64,000 nt of DNA from Nitrosomonas sp. (GCA_024281995.1 JAMWZW010000001.1:620001-684000), one strand, 5' to 3'. Counted from the first letter of the stretch, positions 1-9,836 are shown. Notes: generated by a model from the sequence alone, not told the origin. A program made the numbers and translations.

Positions 1-299
1 TAAGATTTGCAGCTGCAGCAGTCGATATTTGCAAAATAACCGGTATTGACGGAATCAATGGCGAGAATGCGGTGAGTTTCTGGACGCCTGCCGTGGGTTC
101 AAAATATGATGGAACACCCGGATCGCATGCCTATGATTTTCCAGTATTCTTTACCATTAATCGTGATGTGGAAACCAATCCGTTGCCTGAATCTTGTGGC
201 GGTGTAGGTCAGCAAATTTCTGTGAGACCTTCAGCAACACAAGTGGATCGTGATATGCCGATTCAATTCAATGGAACGCAAGTGTGGCCACAGCCCTAA
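1..299 (+). CDS. 3' end of an unknown protein (partial)
   Basis: An open frame runs in from before the window and stops at 297-299, giving about 98 visible C-terminal residues ending VWPQP. The start lies outside the window; the GTG at 72 is only an internal codon. The tail contains a single SCGG cysteine and many Asp/Asn/Pro residues, which would suit an exported protein, but no domain is recognised. It is followed after 40 bases by the FG-GAP gene on the same strand, so the two may be co-transcribed. Function unknown. Confidence 0.6.
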   Translation, partial: RFAAAAVDICKITGIDGINGENAVSFWTPAVGSKYDGTPGSHAYDFPVFFTINRDVETNPLPESCGGVGQQISVRPSATQVDRDMPIQFNGTQVWPQP

Positions 300-339
300 C
301 TTTTCAAGAAACTAACCAGAATTTAAGGAATAGATTGCT

Positions 340-2571
340 ATGGCATTGACAGAACAACAACAAACCTCCCTCCTGCAACTGACTCAGGCGATGTTCAACG
401 CAACACCTGGTGCAGTTTTTTTGGAGGCATTGGGTAATCAATTAGAAAATGGGCGATTTTTAGCAGAGATTGCGCTATCCCTAGCGGGAAGCGAATTATT
501 TTTAGGTAAGAATTATGGCGATGATCTAACATCGGAGGCGTTTGCCGAAGCTTTTGTAGCAGACCTGTTAGTTGGCAGTGGCCCGATTCCAGCGGAAAAT
601 AAGGCATTGGCAGTGGAATACATTGTCAGTAGATTAACTGCGGGGGCAACACAGGGTGAAGTGATTGCAGAGGTAACAGGAGTGCTGTCCGCTTTCCCCG
701 TGTCAGATCCGGATTGGGGAAAGGCAGCATTGGCCTATAACACAGCAAATGCAACCAAGATAGTCGATAATTTGGTAGCGGACACTGTTTCGGCAGACGG
801 CAAGTCTGGCGCAGTCGATTATATTGTTGCCCAGCAAGCTGCCGGTCAAACTTTCGGCCAAATGATTGAATGGGCGATTGCAGTACTTGATGGTGTGGAT
901 CATGCCGATCCGGTATGGGGCAACGCGGCAACGTTGTTCGATAATCGCATAGAAGTATCCCGCTATTATTCAGTAGATAAATCAGGCTCTTCGACCAGCT
1001 TGTCTACGTTACAGCAAATCCTCGCTGGTGTAACAGCCGATGTTGCTACGGTCGCGACAGCTAAGACAACAATTGATAATCTCCTGAATAATCCAGGAGG
1101 TTCGATCAATTTGGCTGAGCTTAACGGTGTGAATGGTTTTCGCTTAGACGGTGTGGCGAGAAGCGACGATACCGGTGAATCGGTCGGTAGTGCCGGTGAT
1201 ATCAACGGTGATGGATTCGATGATCTAATTATCGGAGCGCCACATAATTTTGACGATTTTTATACAGGCTCCAGCTTTGTGGTTTTTGGAAAGTCATCCG
1301 GTTTTAGTGCGACATTACCCTTATCTAGCTTGGATGGCAGCAACGGTTTTCGTATCAATGGTGTGGCAGGGGGGGATGGCGCCGGTCAGGCAGTAGGTAG
1401 CGCCGGTGATATCAATGGCGATGGTTTCGATGATTTAATTCTCAGCGCTGCACTATCGGATGTGCCTCAACAAGACACTGGTTATACTTATGTGGTGTTT
1501 GGAAAAGCTTCCGGTTTCAATGCGACTTTAGATTTAGGGACTTTGGATGGCAGCAATGGCTTTCGCATGAATGTGGCTGAGGATGACCTGCTTTTGGGTT
1601 GGTCTGTCAGCAGTGCTGGCGATGTGAATGGCGACAAAGTCAGTGATTTGATTGTCGGTGTGCCTTATAAAAATACACCGAATGGTGATAATACGGGTAG
1701 CAGCTATGTGGTTTTTGGTAAGACAACGACGTTCGATGCAAATTTGGATTTATCCAGTTTGGATGGAAGTGATGGATTCAGAATGGATGCGGTATTTGAA
1801 AATTCATATTTCGGCAATGGCGTTAGTGCAGGAGATATTAATGGTGACGGCTTCGATGATTTAATCGGCGGCTCGTATTATGCAGGTGGCGGTACGACAT
1901 ATGTGCTTTTTGGTAAAGATTCAGGCTTCGATGCAATTGTAGATTTATCTAGTTTGGATGGAACCAATGGATTCAGTATTGATGGAGAAGCTGTGGGAGA
2001 CCAAGCAGGTTATTCAGTGGATAACGCTGGTGATGTGAATGGCGACGGCTTTGATGATGTGATTATTGGTGCCAGAGTTGCTGATATCAATGGAGAAGAA
2101 TCTGGCGCAGCTTATGTGGTTTTTGGTAAGGCATCCGGATTCGATGCGACCGTCAAGCTATCTGACTTAGAGGGTAATAATGGTTTTCGTCTGGAAGGAG
2201 TGGCCGCTGGCAATAAGTCTGGCAGATCGGTCAGCACTGCTGGGGATTTTAACGGTGATGGTTTTAGTGATCTGATTGTTGGGGCTTTTGGCGCCGATTC
2301 GAATGGTGAAGATTCGGGAGCCAGTTATTTAATATTCGGTAAATCTTCAGGATTCGGCGCATCAATAAACTTGGGCAACTTAAGTAGTGGTGAGGGTTTT
2401 GTGCTCGATGGATTGGCAGCGGGCGATTCGTTTGGTAAATCTGTCAGTAGCGCAGGCGATATCAATAACGATGGTTTTGATGATCTGATCATTGGCGCGC
2501 CTTTTGGTGATGGCGTTATTCCTAATACCGGCGTTGGCTATGTCGTATTTGGCGGAATTTTTGGTGGATAA
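340..2571 (+). CDS. FG-GAP repeat (integrin alpha-like beta-propeller) protein
   Basis: A 743-residue protein. Residues 1 to about 245 form an Ala-rich region starting MALTEQQQTSLLQL, a type of N-terminus I associate with S-layer-like or type I-secreted proteins of betaproteobacteria (moderate certainty). From about residue 265 to the end there are seven FG-GAP repeats, each with a calcium-binding loop of the D-x-N-x-D-x-x-x-D type; the loops begin near residues 287, 357, 428, 499, 565, 636 and 707, a 66-71 residue period. Seven repeats would close a seven-bladed propeller like the integrin alpha head. The spacers repeat a 'LDGxNGFRxDG' pattern. There is no Sec signal peptide, so if exported it would need another route such as type I secretion (inference). 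A good ribosome site (AAGGAA at 326-331) supports the ATG. Confidence 0.85.
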   Translation: MALTEQQQTSLLQLTQAMFNATPGAVFLEALGNQLENGRFLAEIALSLAGSELFLGKNYGDDLTSEAFAEAFVADLLVGSGPIPAENKALAVEYIVSRLTAGATQGEVIAEVTGVLSAFPVSDPDWGKAALAYNTANATKIVDNLVADTVSADGKSGAVDYIVAQQAAGQTFGQMIEWAIAVLDGVDHADPVWGNAATLFDNRIEVSRYYSVDKSGSSTSLSTLQQILAGVTADVATVATAKTTIDNLLNNPGGSINLAELNGVNGFRLDGVARSDDTGESVGSAGDINGDGFDDLIIGAPHNFDDFYTGSSFVVFGKSSGFSATLPLSSLDGSNGFRINGVAGGDGAGQAVGSAGDINGDGFDDLILSAALSDVPQQDTGYTYVVFGKASGFNATLDLGTLDGSNGFRMNVAEDDLLLGWSVSSAGDVNGDKVSDLIVGVPYKNTPNGDNTGSSYVVFGKTTTFDANLDLSSLDGSDGFRMDAVFENSYFGNGVSAGDINGDGFDDLIGGSYYAGGGTTYVLFGKDSGFDAIVDLSSLDGTNGFSIDGEAVGDQAGYSVDNAGDVNGDGFDDVIIGARVADINGEESGAAYVVFGKASGFDATVKLSDLEGNNGFRLEGVAAGNKSGRSVSTAGDFNGDGFSDLIVGAFGADSNGEDSGASYLIFGKSSGFGASINLGNLSSGEGFVLDGLAAGDSFGKSVSSAGDINNDGFDDLIIGAPFGDGVIPNTGVGYVVFGGIFGG

Positions 2572-2833
2572 AACAATATTCCGGACTGCCAGACACAAGA
2601 GAGCATTATTTAGCAAGTTTTTTCTTCTTTAACCATACCAGGCGATTCGTTGGTTCGCTTGTTTTTCAGAATATAGATAATTTAGAACGAAGAATTTTTC
2701 TTGATGATAAGTACTCAAGTGAGTTTTCTTTTAAGATTTTAAATATTGGCTGCGACAGAATATCGCATGGCATCAAAATAGGTATTGTTACGAAAATGAA
2801 TACCTTCCTTTATTCCATTAAAAGCATCAATCA

Positions 2834-4219
2834 ATGAATGCGATATTTGGTATCGCTATCCGCGCGGTTTTCTTTGTAACATTGTCAAATATGAGTGGCT
2901 GCATGACGCCTCCGCAGCGCGACGTGCAAGAGGTAGGCGCGGCGGTTCCGGATCATTGGGGTGAAACTCAGTCATCGATGCAATCGATTCCGCAGCAGTG
3001 GGTGGAGGAATTTGGTGACTGGCGCTTGCAGGCTTTGGTTGAAGCGGCATTGGCCAACAATTATGAATTGAAGGCGGCTGCGGCGAGGGTGGATGCTGCG
3101 GTTGCGCAGGCGCGTATTGACGGATCGGGGCGCTGGCCGCAAATATTTTTTAGCGCGGATCATCAACAAGTGCAAATCCGCGAAGCTGGATTTGGTTCAT
3201 CGCGATTTGGCGTATTTGAAGCGTTATTCGGTGTGAGTTGGGAAATCGATGTATGGGGCCGGATACGCGATTTTCAGCAAGCGGCGATATGGGAAGCCGA
3301 TGCCACGCAGGCCGATTATTACGGTGCACGGTTATCCTTGGCAGCGCGGGTAGCGCAAAGCTATTTTGAATGGGTGGAAGCCAAACTGTTAGCGGGTGTG
3401 GTCGAGCAATCGATCAAGGATCGCACTACTGTAGCCAATCTGGTACGCGGGCGGTTTCAGCGTGGCTTAGTGCGCGGATTGGACTTGCGCCTGGCATTGA
3501 CCGATCTGGCCAACGCGCAAGCAGAGTTGAAGCAAGCACACAACCGCATTCAGAGTACCGCACGGCGTTTGGAAATTTTACTGGGCCGTTATCCGGAAGG
3601 TGGCGAATTTGAAGCCGCCACGTTGCCAGCTTTGCCCGGAATGATGGCTGCCGGTTTGCCGGCTGAGTTATTAGAGCGGCGACCGGACTTGATTGCCGCG
3701 TTTAATCGCCTGCAAGCATGGGATTTTCGCACCACCAGCGCTAAAAAATTGCGTCTGCCGCGCATCACGCTGACAGCGGCTGGAGGCACCCGAAGTGCTG
3801 ACCTGACCGACTTGGCCGACCCCCGCTCGGCGGCTTGGAACGTATTCGCCGGATTGATGCAACCATTGTTTACGGCGGGCCGCATTGAAGGCGAAATTTT
3901 CCGCAATCAAGCGCGCGCGGAAGAAGCGTTGAACATGTATAAAAACACGGCGCTCAACGCTTTTCGCGAAGTAGAGCAAGCACTGGCAGCGGAAGAATGG
4001 CTGCGCGAGCAAGAAACAGCGCTAAGAAAAGCGGTGGAACAAACCGAATCGAGTCAGAAATTGGCGGTTTATTCTTACCGCAATGGCTTGATCCAGATTC
4101 TTACATTGCTGGATAGCTACCGCAGCACGCTCGATGCGCAAAGCGCGCATTTATCGGTTACCCGGCAGTTACTGAGCAACCGCATCAACCTTTACCTGGC
4201 ATTGGGCGGTCATGTGTAA
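2834..4219 (+). CDS. RND efflux outer membrane factor, NodT/OprM-type lipoprotein
   Basis: A 461-residue TolC-fold outer membrane channel of the NodT family. The N-terminus has a hydrophobic stretch followed by a lipobox-like MSGC, so it is probably lipidated and anchored in the outer membrane. The body contains the two helical OEP repeats typical of the family, including ELLERRPDL at the repeat boundary and the YRNGLI segment near the C-terminus. It is the first gene of a three-gene operon with the adaptor (44 bases downstream) and the RND pump. Codon use is GC-rich compared with most of the window. Substrate cannot be told from sequence. Confidence 0.9.
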   Translation: MNAIFGIAIRAVFFVTLSNMSGCMTPPQRDVQEVGAAVPDHWGETQSSMQSIPQQWVEEFGDWRLQALVEAALANNYELKAAAARVDAAVAQARIDGSGRWPQIFFSADHQQVQIREAGFGSSRFGVFEALFGVSWEIDVWGRIRDFQQAAIWEADATQADYYGARLSLAARVAQSYFEWVEAKLLAGVVEQSIKDRTTVANLVRGRFQRGLVRGLDLRLALTDLANAQAELKQAHNRIQSTARRLEILLGRYPEGGEFEAATLPALPGMMAAGLPAELLERRPDLIAAFNRLQAWDFRTTSAKKLRLPRITLTAAGGTRSADLTDLADPRSAAWNVFAGLMQPLFTAGRIEGEIFRNQARAEEALNMYKNTALNAFREVEQALAAEEWLREQETALRKAVEQTESSQKLAVYSYRNGLIQILTLLDSYRSTLDAQSAHLSVTRQLLSNRINLYLALGGHV

Positions 4220-4263
4220 AGGGACGATATCGTGATTAACCGCCGCGATCTCGCTAGCAGCAA

Positions 4264-5454
4264 ATGATGCGTATACGCCGCCAACTCACCGTGGCAGCAC
4301 TGATTGCCATACTTGGAAGCTTGCTGGTGATTTTAATCCTGCACTCGCCGCCGCAGACCGATCAGCACGACGAAGTGGCCAAACCGCCGCTGGTACGATT
4401 TATCACAGTGCAACCCGAGAGATTGCGATTGGATGTCCGTTCGCAAGGGCGCGTCATGGCGCAAACGGAAATTGACCTGGTGACAGGGGTTTCGGGGAAT
4501 ATTATTAAAATCTCGCCCGTATTCGTCAGCGGCGGTTATTTCAAAAAAGGTGACTTACTCGTTTCCATCGATCCGGCGGAATATGACTTACGGGTAGCCC
4601 AAGCACAAGCCAGAGTGATGGAAGCGCAATACCAATTGACTCGTGAAGAAGCCGAAGCCGAGCAAGCGCGGGATGAATGGCAGCAATTGGGACAAGGCGA
4701 CCCGAACCCGCTCAGTTTAAGAATACCCCAACTTAAAGAAAAGAAAGCAAAGCTTGTCGCTGAACAAGAAGAATTGAAAAATGCCCGGCTGTTGCGGCAA
4801 CGCACGGACATACGCGCGCCATTCAATGGCCGGGTTCGCAGTAAAACAGTTGGTATGGGCCAATACATCGATGATGGCACCATACTGGGAAGAATTTATA
4901 GCAGCGACATAGCCGAAGTGCGCTTACCTGTAAGCACGCACGACCTGGCTTTGATAGCCGTTCCCGATTTGTCTCATGAAAAACAATCCACCCAACACAC
5001 ACCGGTTAAATTAATGGCTCCTTATCAAGGGCAGAACCGCATCTGGTCTGGCAAACTGGTACGCAGTGAAGGCGTCGTTGACGCAGAGACCGGGATGGTC
5101 GTCGTAATCGCGCAAGTAACCGATCCATTCGGATTGGAAACAAGAAAGCAACCGACCACGCAGAAACCGGCTGACGTCACCTTGCCGGTTGGATTATTCG
5201 TGGAAGCGGAAATAGAAGGCCGCTGGTTTGAGAATTTGACAGTGATTCCTGTTAGTGCGATGTATAAGGATAATCAAGTGGTTGTCATCGATACAACCAA
5301 CCGGCTACGATTTTGCAGTGTAACGATACTCAGGCGCGAGCGGGAACGGATCATTATTCATGCCGGACTGGAACAAGGCGAGCGGGTGCTGATATCGGGG
5401 CTTCATCATCCCGTTGAAGGCATGGAAGTCATGGCCGCCGAACATACGCCATGA
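4264..5454 (+). CDS. RND efflux periplasmic adaptor (membrane fusion protein)
   Basis: A 396-residue HlyD/AcrA-type adaptor. One N-terminal transmembrane helix (about residues 8-27) anchors it in the inner membrane. It is followed by a barrel-sandwich (lipoyl-like) half, a charged alpha-helical hairpin around residues 110-185, the returning lipoyl half (DIRAPFNGRV) and beta-barrel and membrane-proximal domains. It links the pump to the outer membrane factor. Its stop overlaps the pump start as ATGA at 5451-5454, implying translational coupling. Two ATG codons (4264 and 4267) are possible starts. Confidence 0.9.
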   Translation: MMRIRRQLTVAALIAILGSLLVILILHSPPQTDQHDEVAKPPLVRFITVQPERLRLDVRSQGRVMAQTEIDLVTGVSGNIIKISPVFVSGGYFKKGDLLVSIDPAEYDLRVAQAQARVMEAQYQLTREEAEAEQARDEWQQLGQGDPNPLSLRIPQLKEKKAKLVAEQEELKNARLLRQRTDIRAPFNGRVRSKTVGMGQYIDDGTILGRIYSSDIAEVRLPVSTHDLALIAVPDLSHEKQSTQHTPVKLMAPYQGQNRIWSGKLVRSEGVVDAETGMVVVIAQVTDPFGLETRKQPTTQKPADVTLPVGLFVEAEIEGRWFENLTVIPVSAMYKDNQVVVIDTTNRLRFCSVTILRRERERIIIHAGLEQGERVLISGLHHPVEGMEVMAAEHTP

Positions 5455-8400
5455 AGCTGGTCATCTGGTTTGCCAAGAACCCCATCGCAGCCAATTTCCT
5501 CATGCTGCTGATCGTTGCCGGTGGAGTACTGGGTTTCATACAATCACAACGATACACAACTCCTCCCGAGCCTCAGAATCAGCTACAGATTACTACCCAT
5601 TACCCAGGTGCTGGACCTGCTGAAGTTGAGAAAGCGGTGTGCATTCCGATTGAAGAAGCCATTCATGATCTGGAAGGCATTCGGCACATCAATTCTATCG
5701 CCAGTCAAGGACACTGCGAAGTTATTGTTGAATTTGATCCATCGATCGGTGCTGCGCGCTTCCAGGCCGGGGTTAAAACAAAAATAGATAATATTAAAAC
5801 GCTTCCTGGAGCGGTTGAAAAACTAACGATACAGGAATTGAAAACGGGAACACCTGCTGTACTTGTGGTGATTCGTGGCGAAGTAGATTTGTTAATTCTA
5901 CAGCAGCAACGTGATCAATTAAAAGCATTATTAAGTCGGAATCCAGATATCGGTATGCTTACTGCGTGGCCGCAATATTCACGTGAAATTTCTATTGAAA
6001 TCACAGCATCGGATTTGCGCCGCTATGCGCTGACTTTTGAGGAAGTGGCGCAAGCCATCCGGGTCGGCTCAAATAACTTACCTGCAGGAGAACTTAAAGA
6101 ATTGCATGGTAAATTCTTGTTAAGAAGTAATAATCAAGCTATGACCAAGGCAGATTTTGCAGTAATCAAGCTGCGTTCTGATCAACTAGGAAAGCAATTG
6201 CGGTTGGGAGAAATCGCAGATATTCGCGAAACGGTTGCAGAGCAGGATTTGCTAGTCAGAGTAGATAACATACCGGCGGTTCAGATTGTTGTAATGCCCA
6301 AAGATCAAATAAAAGGAACAGTCGATGCAGTTAATTCGATTATTGCGGAGTTTCGCCTAAATCTACCGCAGGGAGTTGAAGTTACTACTTGGGATGACTG
6401 GTCGAAATACTATGAGCAATATATGACCATGCTTGCCGAGAATGCTATATCCGGTTTTATATTAGTTTTCTTAGTACTCATGCTTACATTGCGATTTCAT
6501 TTAGCAGTATGGGTGAGTAGCGGGATTTTGATTTCTTTATTTGGTGCTCTTTGGATGATGCCTTTCTTGGGCATTTCTCTCAATACTTACTCAATTTCTG
6601 CGTTGATTCTAATTTTAGGTGTTTTGGCGGATGACGCCATTGTTGTAGGAGAAAATATCTATACGTGTCAGCAACGCGGGTTTATCGGTATTACTGGTGC
6701 TATAAAAGGAACTCTTGAAGTTACACCGCTAGTTTTTGTGATGGTGTTATCCACCATAATTGCTTTTATTCCTGGCCTTTTTCTACCGGGGTTAAGCGGT
6801 TATCTGATGTACAACATTTCCATGGTAATTATAATAACTTTGGTGTTTTCGGTAGTGGAAGCGTTATTAATATTGCCATCTCATCTTGCTATAGATTTCT
6901 CAACAAATAAAAAAAAGAATGGTTGGTTAGCAGCAATTGGCAAGATCCAAGATCAAGTCGAAGTAGGAATGCAGCGATTTATTAAATATTTATATGTGCC
7001 AACGCTGATAAATCTACTGAGGTTAAGGTATATTTCCCTTGTTGGATTTGTTGTGGCATTGATGGTCATAATTTCATTGGTTTTATCTGGACGAATTCCA
7101 AGTGTGATGGATGCTGAAGTAAACGAATATTACTTACTCGCGCAGATCGAATATCCGCTCGGAACGCCGTTTGATATAGTGGATCATCAAGTAAGACGCT
7201 TGGAAGAAATTGCGAAACAAATTCAAGCAGAACTTGATATTGAGCTTGGTATGTATGCTTCAGATAATGTATCGAGTGGTAGCTTCCAACATATCATTTC
7301 TATATTGGATGAAAATGTTGGAACCGTGGATATTGAAATAGCCATTGATGAACGAGTACGCTCTCGCGTGGATGAGATTAAAAAGCTCTGGCAGGAGCGA
7401 TTTGGTGAAGTTCCAGCTGGTGCGATACTTACTTTCCAAACTTTTTGGCCCCGCAATCTTGGCATGCCACCTACTCAATCTGTGAAAGCCATTGAATTAA
7501 AACTGCATGCTCCTGATACTGCAATCCAAAGCGTTGCAGGGGAAATATTGAAAACTAAGCTTGCTTCCTATAAGGGTATCCACAGCGTAACAGGTTCGAT
7601 GCAAATTGGTAAACCGGAATTGCATTTGAAGCTCAAGCCTGAAGCAAGATTTCACGGGCTAACATTGCAAAGTTTGAGTGAGCAAGTACGTAATGGTTTT
7701 TTTGGACTGGAAGTGCAACGTTTTTTTCAAGAACGCGATGAGATAAAGGTTATGTTGCGATTTCCTAGATTTAATAGACGTTCTTTAGATGATTTGTATG
7801 CTATGCCGATTACATTATCGGGAGGTGCTGCAGTTCCTTTTTCCACTATTGCTGAAATTGAATTTGTACCTGGTTTTGCAAATATTACTCGACAAAATAG
7901 AGAGCGAGTTCAATTAATCAGCGCGGAAGTCTTTAAGGATATAGCTAATGCTGAGACTATCCTGACTCACTTGCGAGAAAATGTCATTCCTGAATTAGAA
8001 GCCCAATTTCCTGGGTTAAAAATAGAACCAGGACAGTCAAGGCAAAAAAAAGAAAAAGCCATGTCAACATTATGGGGCTACGGTATTTTAGCGATAATTG
8101 GAATTTATGCATTGCTAGCAATATCACTTCGTTCATATGGACAACCATTGCTCATTATGTTGGCAATTCCTTTCGGTTTTATCGGTGCTGTCCTGGGGCA
8201 TTTAATATTGAGTATTCCACTTTCTTTAGAATCTTATGTTGCATTGTTTGCAGTAGGAGGGATTGTTGTAAATGATAGTTTAATCCTTGTTGCAAGAATC
8301 AATGAAGAGCTACGAAAAAAAATGTCTGTATATAAAGCTACAATTTTGGCGTGTAAGGCACGATTCCGTGCGATATTTTTAACTTCTGCTACAACATTTT

Positions 8401-8582
8401 TGGGATTACTGCCACTTATGTGTGAGCGGAGTCCTCATGCTGAGAAGATTTTGCCAATGCTAGCAACATTAGCGTTTGGTGTTTTGTTTGCTACCTTAGT
8501 TACTTTAGTTTTGGTACCTATATGCTATGTTATTTTAAAAGAGTTTTCTAATTTAAATTGTGTCCAACCTAGGACAGCCTAA
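5451..8582 (+). CDS. RND-family efflux pump permease (HAE-1-like)
   Basis: A 1043-residue inner-membrane proton antiporter of normal RND length, with the expected two-fold organisation: one helix, a large periplasmic loop, a helix bundle, then the same again. The paired aspartates of helix 4 used for proton relay are present at residues 394-395 (LADDAIVVGENI). The second half ends with the ATTFLGLLPL region typical of the family. It is coupled to the adaptor by a 4-base overlap. The gene becomes visibly more AT-rich after its first 300 bases, unlike the two upstream genes. Six bases after its stop the IS3 remnant begins. Confidence 0.93.
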   Translation: MKLVIWFAKNPIAANFLMLLIVAGGVLGFIQSQRYTTPPEPQNQLQITTHYPGAGPAEVEKAVCIPIEEAIHDLEGIRHINSIASQGHCEVIVEFDPSIGAARFQAGVKTKIDNIKTLPGAVEKLTIQELKTGTPAVLVVIRGEVDLLILQQQRDQLKALLSRNPDIGMLTAWPQYSREISIEITASDLRRYALTFEEVAQAIRVGSNNLPAGELKELHGKFLLRSNNQAMTKADFAVIKLRSDQLGKQLRLGEIADIRETVAEQDLLVRVDNIPAVQIVVMPKDQIKGTVDAVNSIIAEFRLNLPQGVEVTTWDDWSKYYEQYMTMLAENAISGFILVFLVLMLTLRFHLAVWVSSGILISLFGALWMMPFLGISLNTYSISALILILGVLADDAIVVGENIYTCQQRGFIGITGAIKGTLEVTPLVFVMVLSTIIAFIPGLFLPGLSGYLMYNISMVIIITLVFSVVEALLILPSHLAIDFSTNKKKNGWLAAIGKIQDQVEVGMQRFIKYLYVPTLINLLRLRYISLVGFVVALMVIISLVLSGRIPSVMDAEVNEYYLLAQIEYPLGTPFDIVDHQVRRLEEIAKQIQAELDIELGMYASDNVSSGSFQHIISILDENVGTVDIEIAIDERVRSRVDEIKKLWQERFGEVPAGAILTFQTFWPRNLGMPPTQSVKAIELKLHAPDTAIQSVAGEILKTKLASYKGIHSVTGSMQIGKPELHLKLKPEARFHGLTLQSLSEQVRNGFFGLEVQRFFQERDEIKVMLRFPRFNRRSLDDLYAMPITLSGGAAVPFSTIAEIEFVPGFANITRQNRERVQLISAEVFKDIANAETILTHLRENVIPELEAQFPGLKIEPGQSRQKKEKAMSTLWGYGILAIIGIYALLAISLRSYGQPLLIMLAIPFGFIGAVLGHLILSIPLSLESYVALFAVGGIVVNDSLILVARINEELRKKMSVYKATILACKARFRAIFLTSATTFLGLLPLMCERSPHAEKILPMLATLAFGVLFATLVTLVLVPICYVILKEFSNLNCVQPRTA

Positions 8583-8608
8583 TTATATGGACTCCATATT
8601 TGATAATA

Positions 8609-8637
8609 TGTAGTAGTCTCGACCCGATCTGACAGTT
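8609..8637 (+). repeat. Left terminal inverted repeat of the IS481-like element
   Basis: Begins TGTAGTAGTCTCGACCC and includes ATCTGACAGT; pairs imperfectly with 9797-9825. It is preceded by GATAATA, the left copy of the target duplication. Confidence 0.88.
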
Positions 8638-8670
8638 ACCCGATTTAACGATGTGTCTGTTAGATCAAAT

Positions 8671-9672
8671 TCAGTTATTCAATGAGGTAATTTTATCGTC
8701 CCACACCCCCTTTGCGTCAATTAAAGTTTGCATCGGTGTACGCCCACAACACATTTTTCCTTGGTGAGTACGTGTGTTGTTGTAATACACCATCCAGTCA
8801 TCCAGATCGTGCTGTAACTCTTCGATCGATTGGTAAATCTTACGCCTGAATGCTACCTGGTAGAATTCCTGCAAGATGGTTTTGTGGAAACGCTCGCAGA
8901 TACCATTTGTTTGTGGATGATTGGCTTTCGTTCTGGAATGCTCAATGTCATTGAGTGCCAGATAGAGCTGGTAATCGTGACTCTCCGGCTTACCGCAGTA
9001 TTCGGTACCGCGATCGGTCAGGATACGGATGACTCCCATACCTTGTTCGACAAAGAACGGAAGCACCCGGTCATTAAGCAAATCAGCTGCTGTGATCGGC
9101 GTTTTGGTGGTATACAATTTCGCTGCAGCCCACTTGGAATAAGTATCGACGAATGTTTGCTGATAAATTCGACCCACGCCCTTGATGGTGCCAACGTAAA
9201 ATGTGTCTTGGCTGCCGAGATAGCCTGGATGAGCCGTCTCGATTTCGCCATGAGCAACATCGTCTTCTTGTTTCTTCTCCAGGGCCTGCACTTGCGCTTC
9301 GGTCAGCACTGCTCCGGTCTCGGCGATATGTTTCTCCAAGGCTGACAAACGCTTCTTGAACGACTCCAGATTCTGACGCAGCCACACCGAACGAACGCCA
9401 GATGGAGAAACAATGATTCCGCGTTTGCGTAGTTCATTAGAAACACGAACCTGACCAAACGCAGGTTGCTCCAGCGCAAAAGCTTTGATCGCTGCTTCCG
9501 TCGCTTCTTCTACGCGATTCTTGATATTGGGTTTACGCCGGTTCTCATCAATCAGTGCCTCAACGCCTCCTGCCTCCACGGCAGCCTGATAGCGATAGAA
9601 AGTATCGCGTGAAAAACCCATTACCTTGCAGGCGCGCGATACATTTCCAAGCTCGGCTGCCAGATTAAGCAA
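8671..9672 (-). CDS. IS481-family transposase (DDE, integrase core)
   Basis: A 333-residue open frame with an N-terminal helix-turn-helix (ACKVMGFSRDTFYRYQ, about residues 14-30) and an integrase core whose acidic residues lie in FVDTYSKW, LTDRGTEY and NGICERFHK. It catalyses cut-and-paste of the surrounding element. The start is doubtful: the frame is open upstream but meets a stop before any ATG, so the first usable codon is TTG at 9672. A strong ribosome site (AAGGAG at 9720-9725) precedes an ATG at 9712 that is one base out of frame. The gene may therefore carry a 5' frameshift or use a weak internal start. Confidence 0.82.
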   Translation of the reverse strand: MLNLAAELGNVSRACKVMGFSRDTFYRYQAAVEAGGVEALIDENRRKPNIKNRVEEATEAAIKAFALEQPAFGQVRVSNELRKRGIIVSPSGVRSVWLRQNLESFKKRLSALEKHIAETGAVLTEAQVQALEKKQEDDVAHGEIETAHPGYLGSQDTFYVGTIKGVGRIYQQTFVDTYSKWAAAKLYTTKTPITAADLLNDRVLPFFVEQGMGVIRILTDRGTEYCGKPESHDYQLYLALNDIEHSRTKANHPQTNGICERFHKTILQEFYQVAFRRKIYQSIEELQHDLDDWMVYYNNTRTHQGKMCCGRTPMQTLIDAKGVWDDKITSLNN

Positions 9673-9796
9673 ACCAATCTTGTGTTTGATGATAGTTGAG
9701 TTGAATACTCATGGGATTACTCCTTTGCGCTTGCGCGCTTCGTTGATAAAGATTCACACCTCTATCAAACCGGGTAATCCCACCTTTGGCAAGACC

Positions 9797-9825
9797 TACT
9801 GTCAGATCAAGTCTGAACTACTACA
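9797..9825 (-). repeat. Right terminal inverted repeat of the IS481-like element
   Basis: Read on the minus strand it starts TGTAGTAGTTCAGACTTG and includes ATCTGACAGT, matching the left end. It is followed on the plus strand by GATAATA (9826-9832), the right copy of the target duplication. Confidence 0.88.
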
Positions 9826-9836
9826 GATAATACATC

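Larger units (their letters stand above)
8609..9825 (-). mobile_element. IS481-like insertion sequence, complete ends
   Basis: A 1217-base element. The left end (8609-8637) and the reverse complement of the right end (9797-9825) both begin TGTAGTAGT and both contain ATCTGACAGT, with a few mismatches between. The 7-base sequence GATAATA flanks both sides (8602-8608 and 9826-9832), which is a target-site duplication and indicates a recent, undisturbed insertion. The transposase gene occupies most of the element on the minus strand. Confidence 0.92.

Noticed and set aside
8830..9345. A 171-codon plus-strand frame inside the IS481-like element
   Set aside because: It lies antisense to the well-supported transposase and has no recognisable features.
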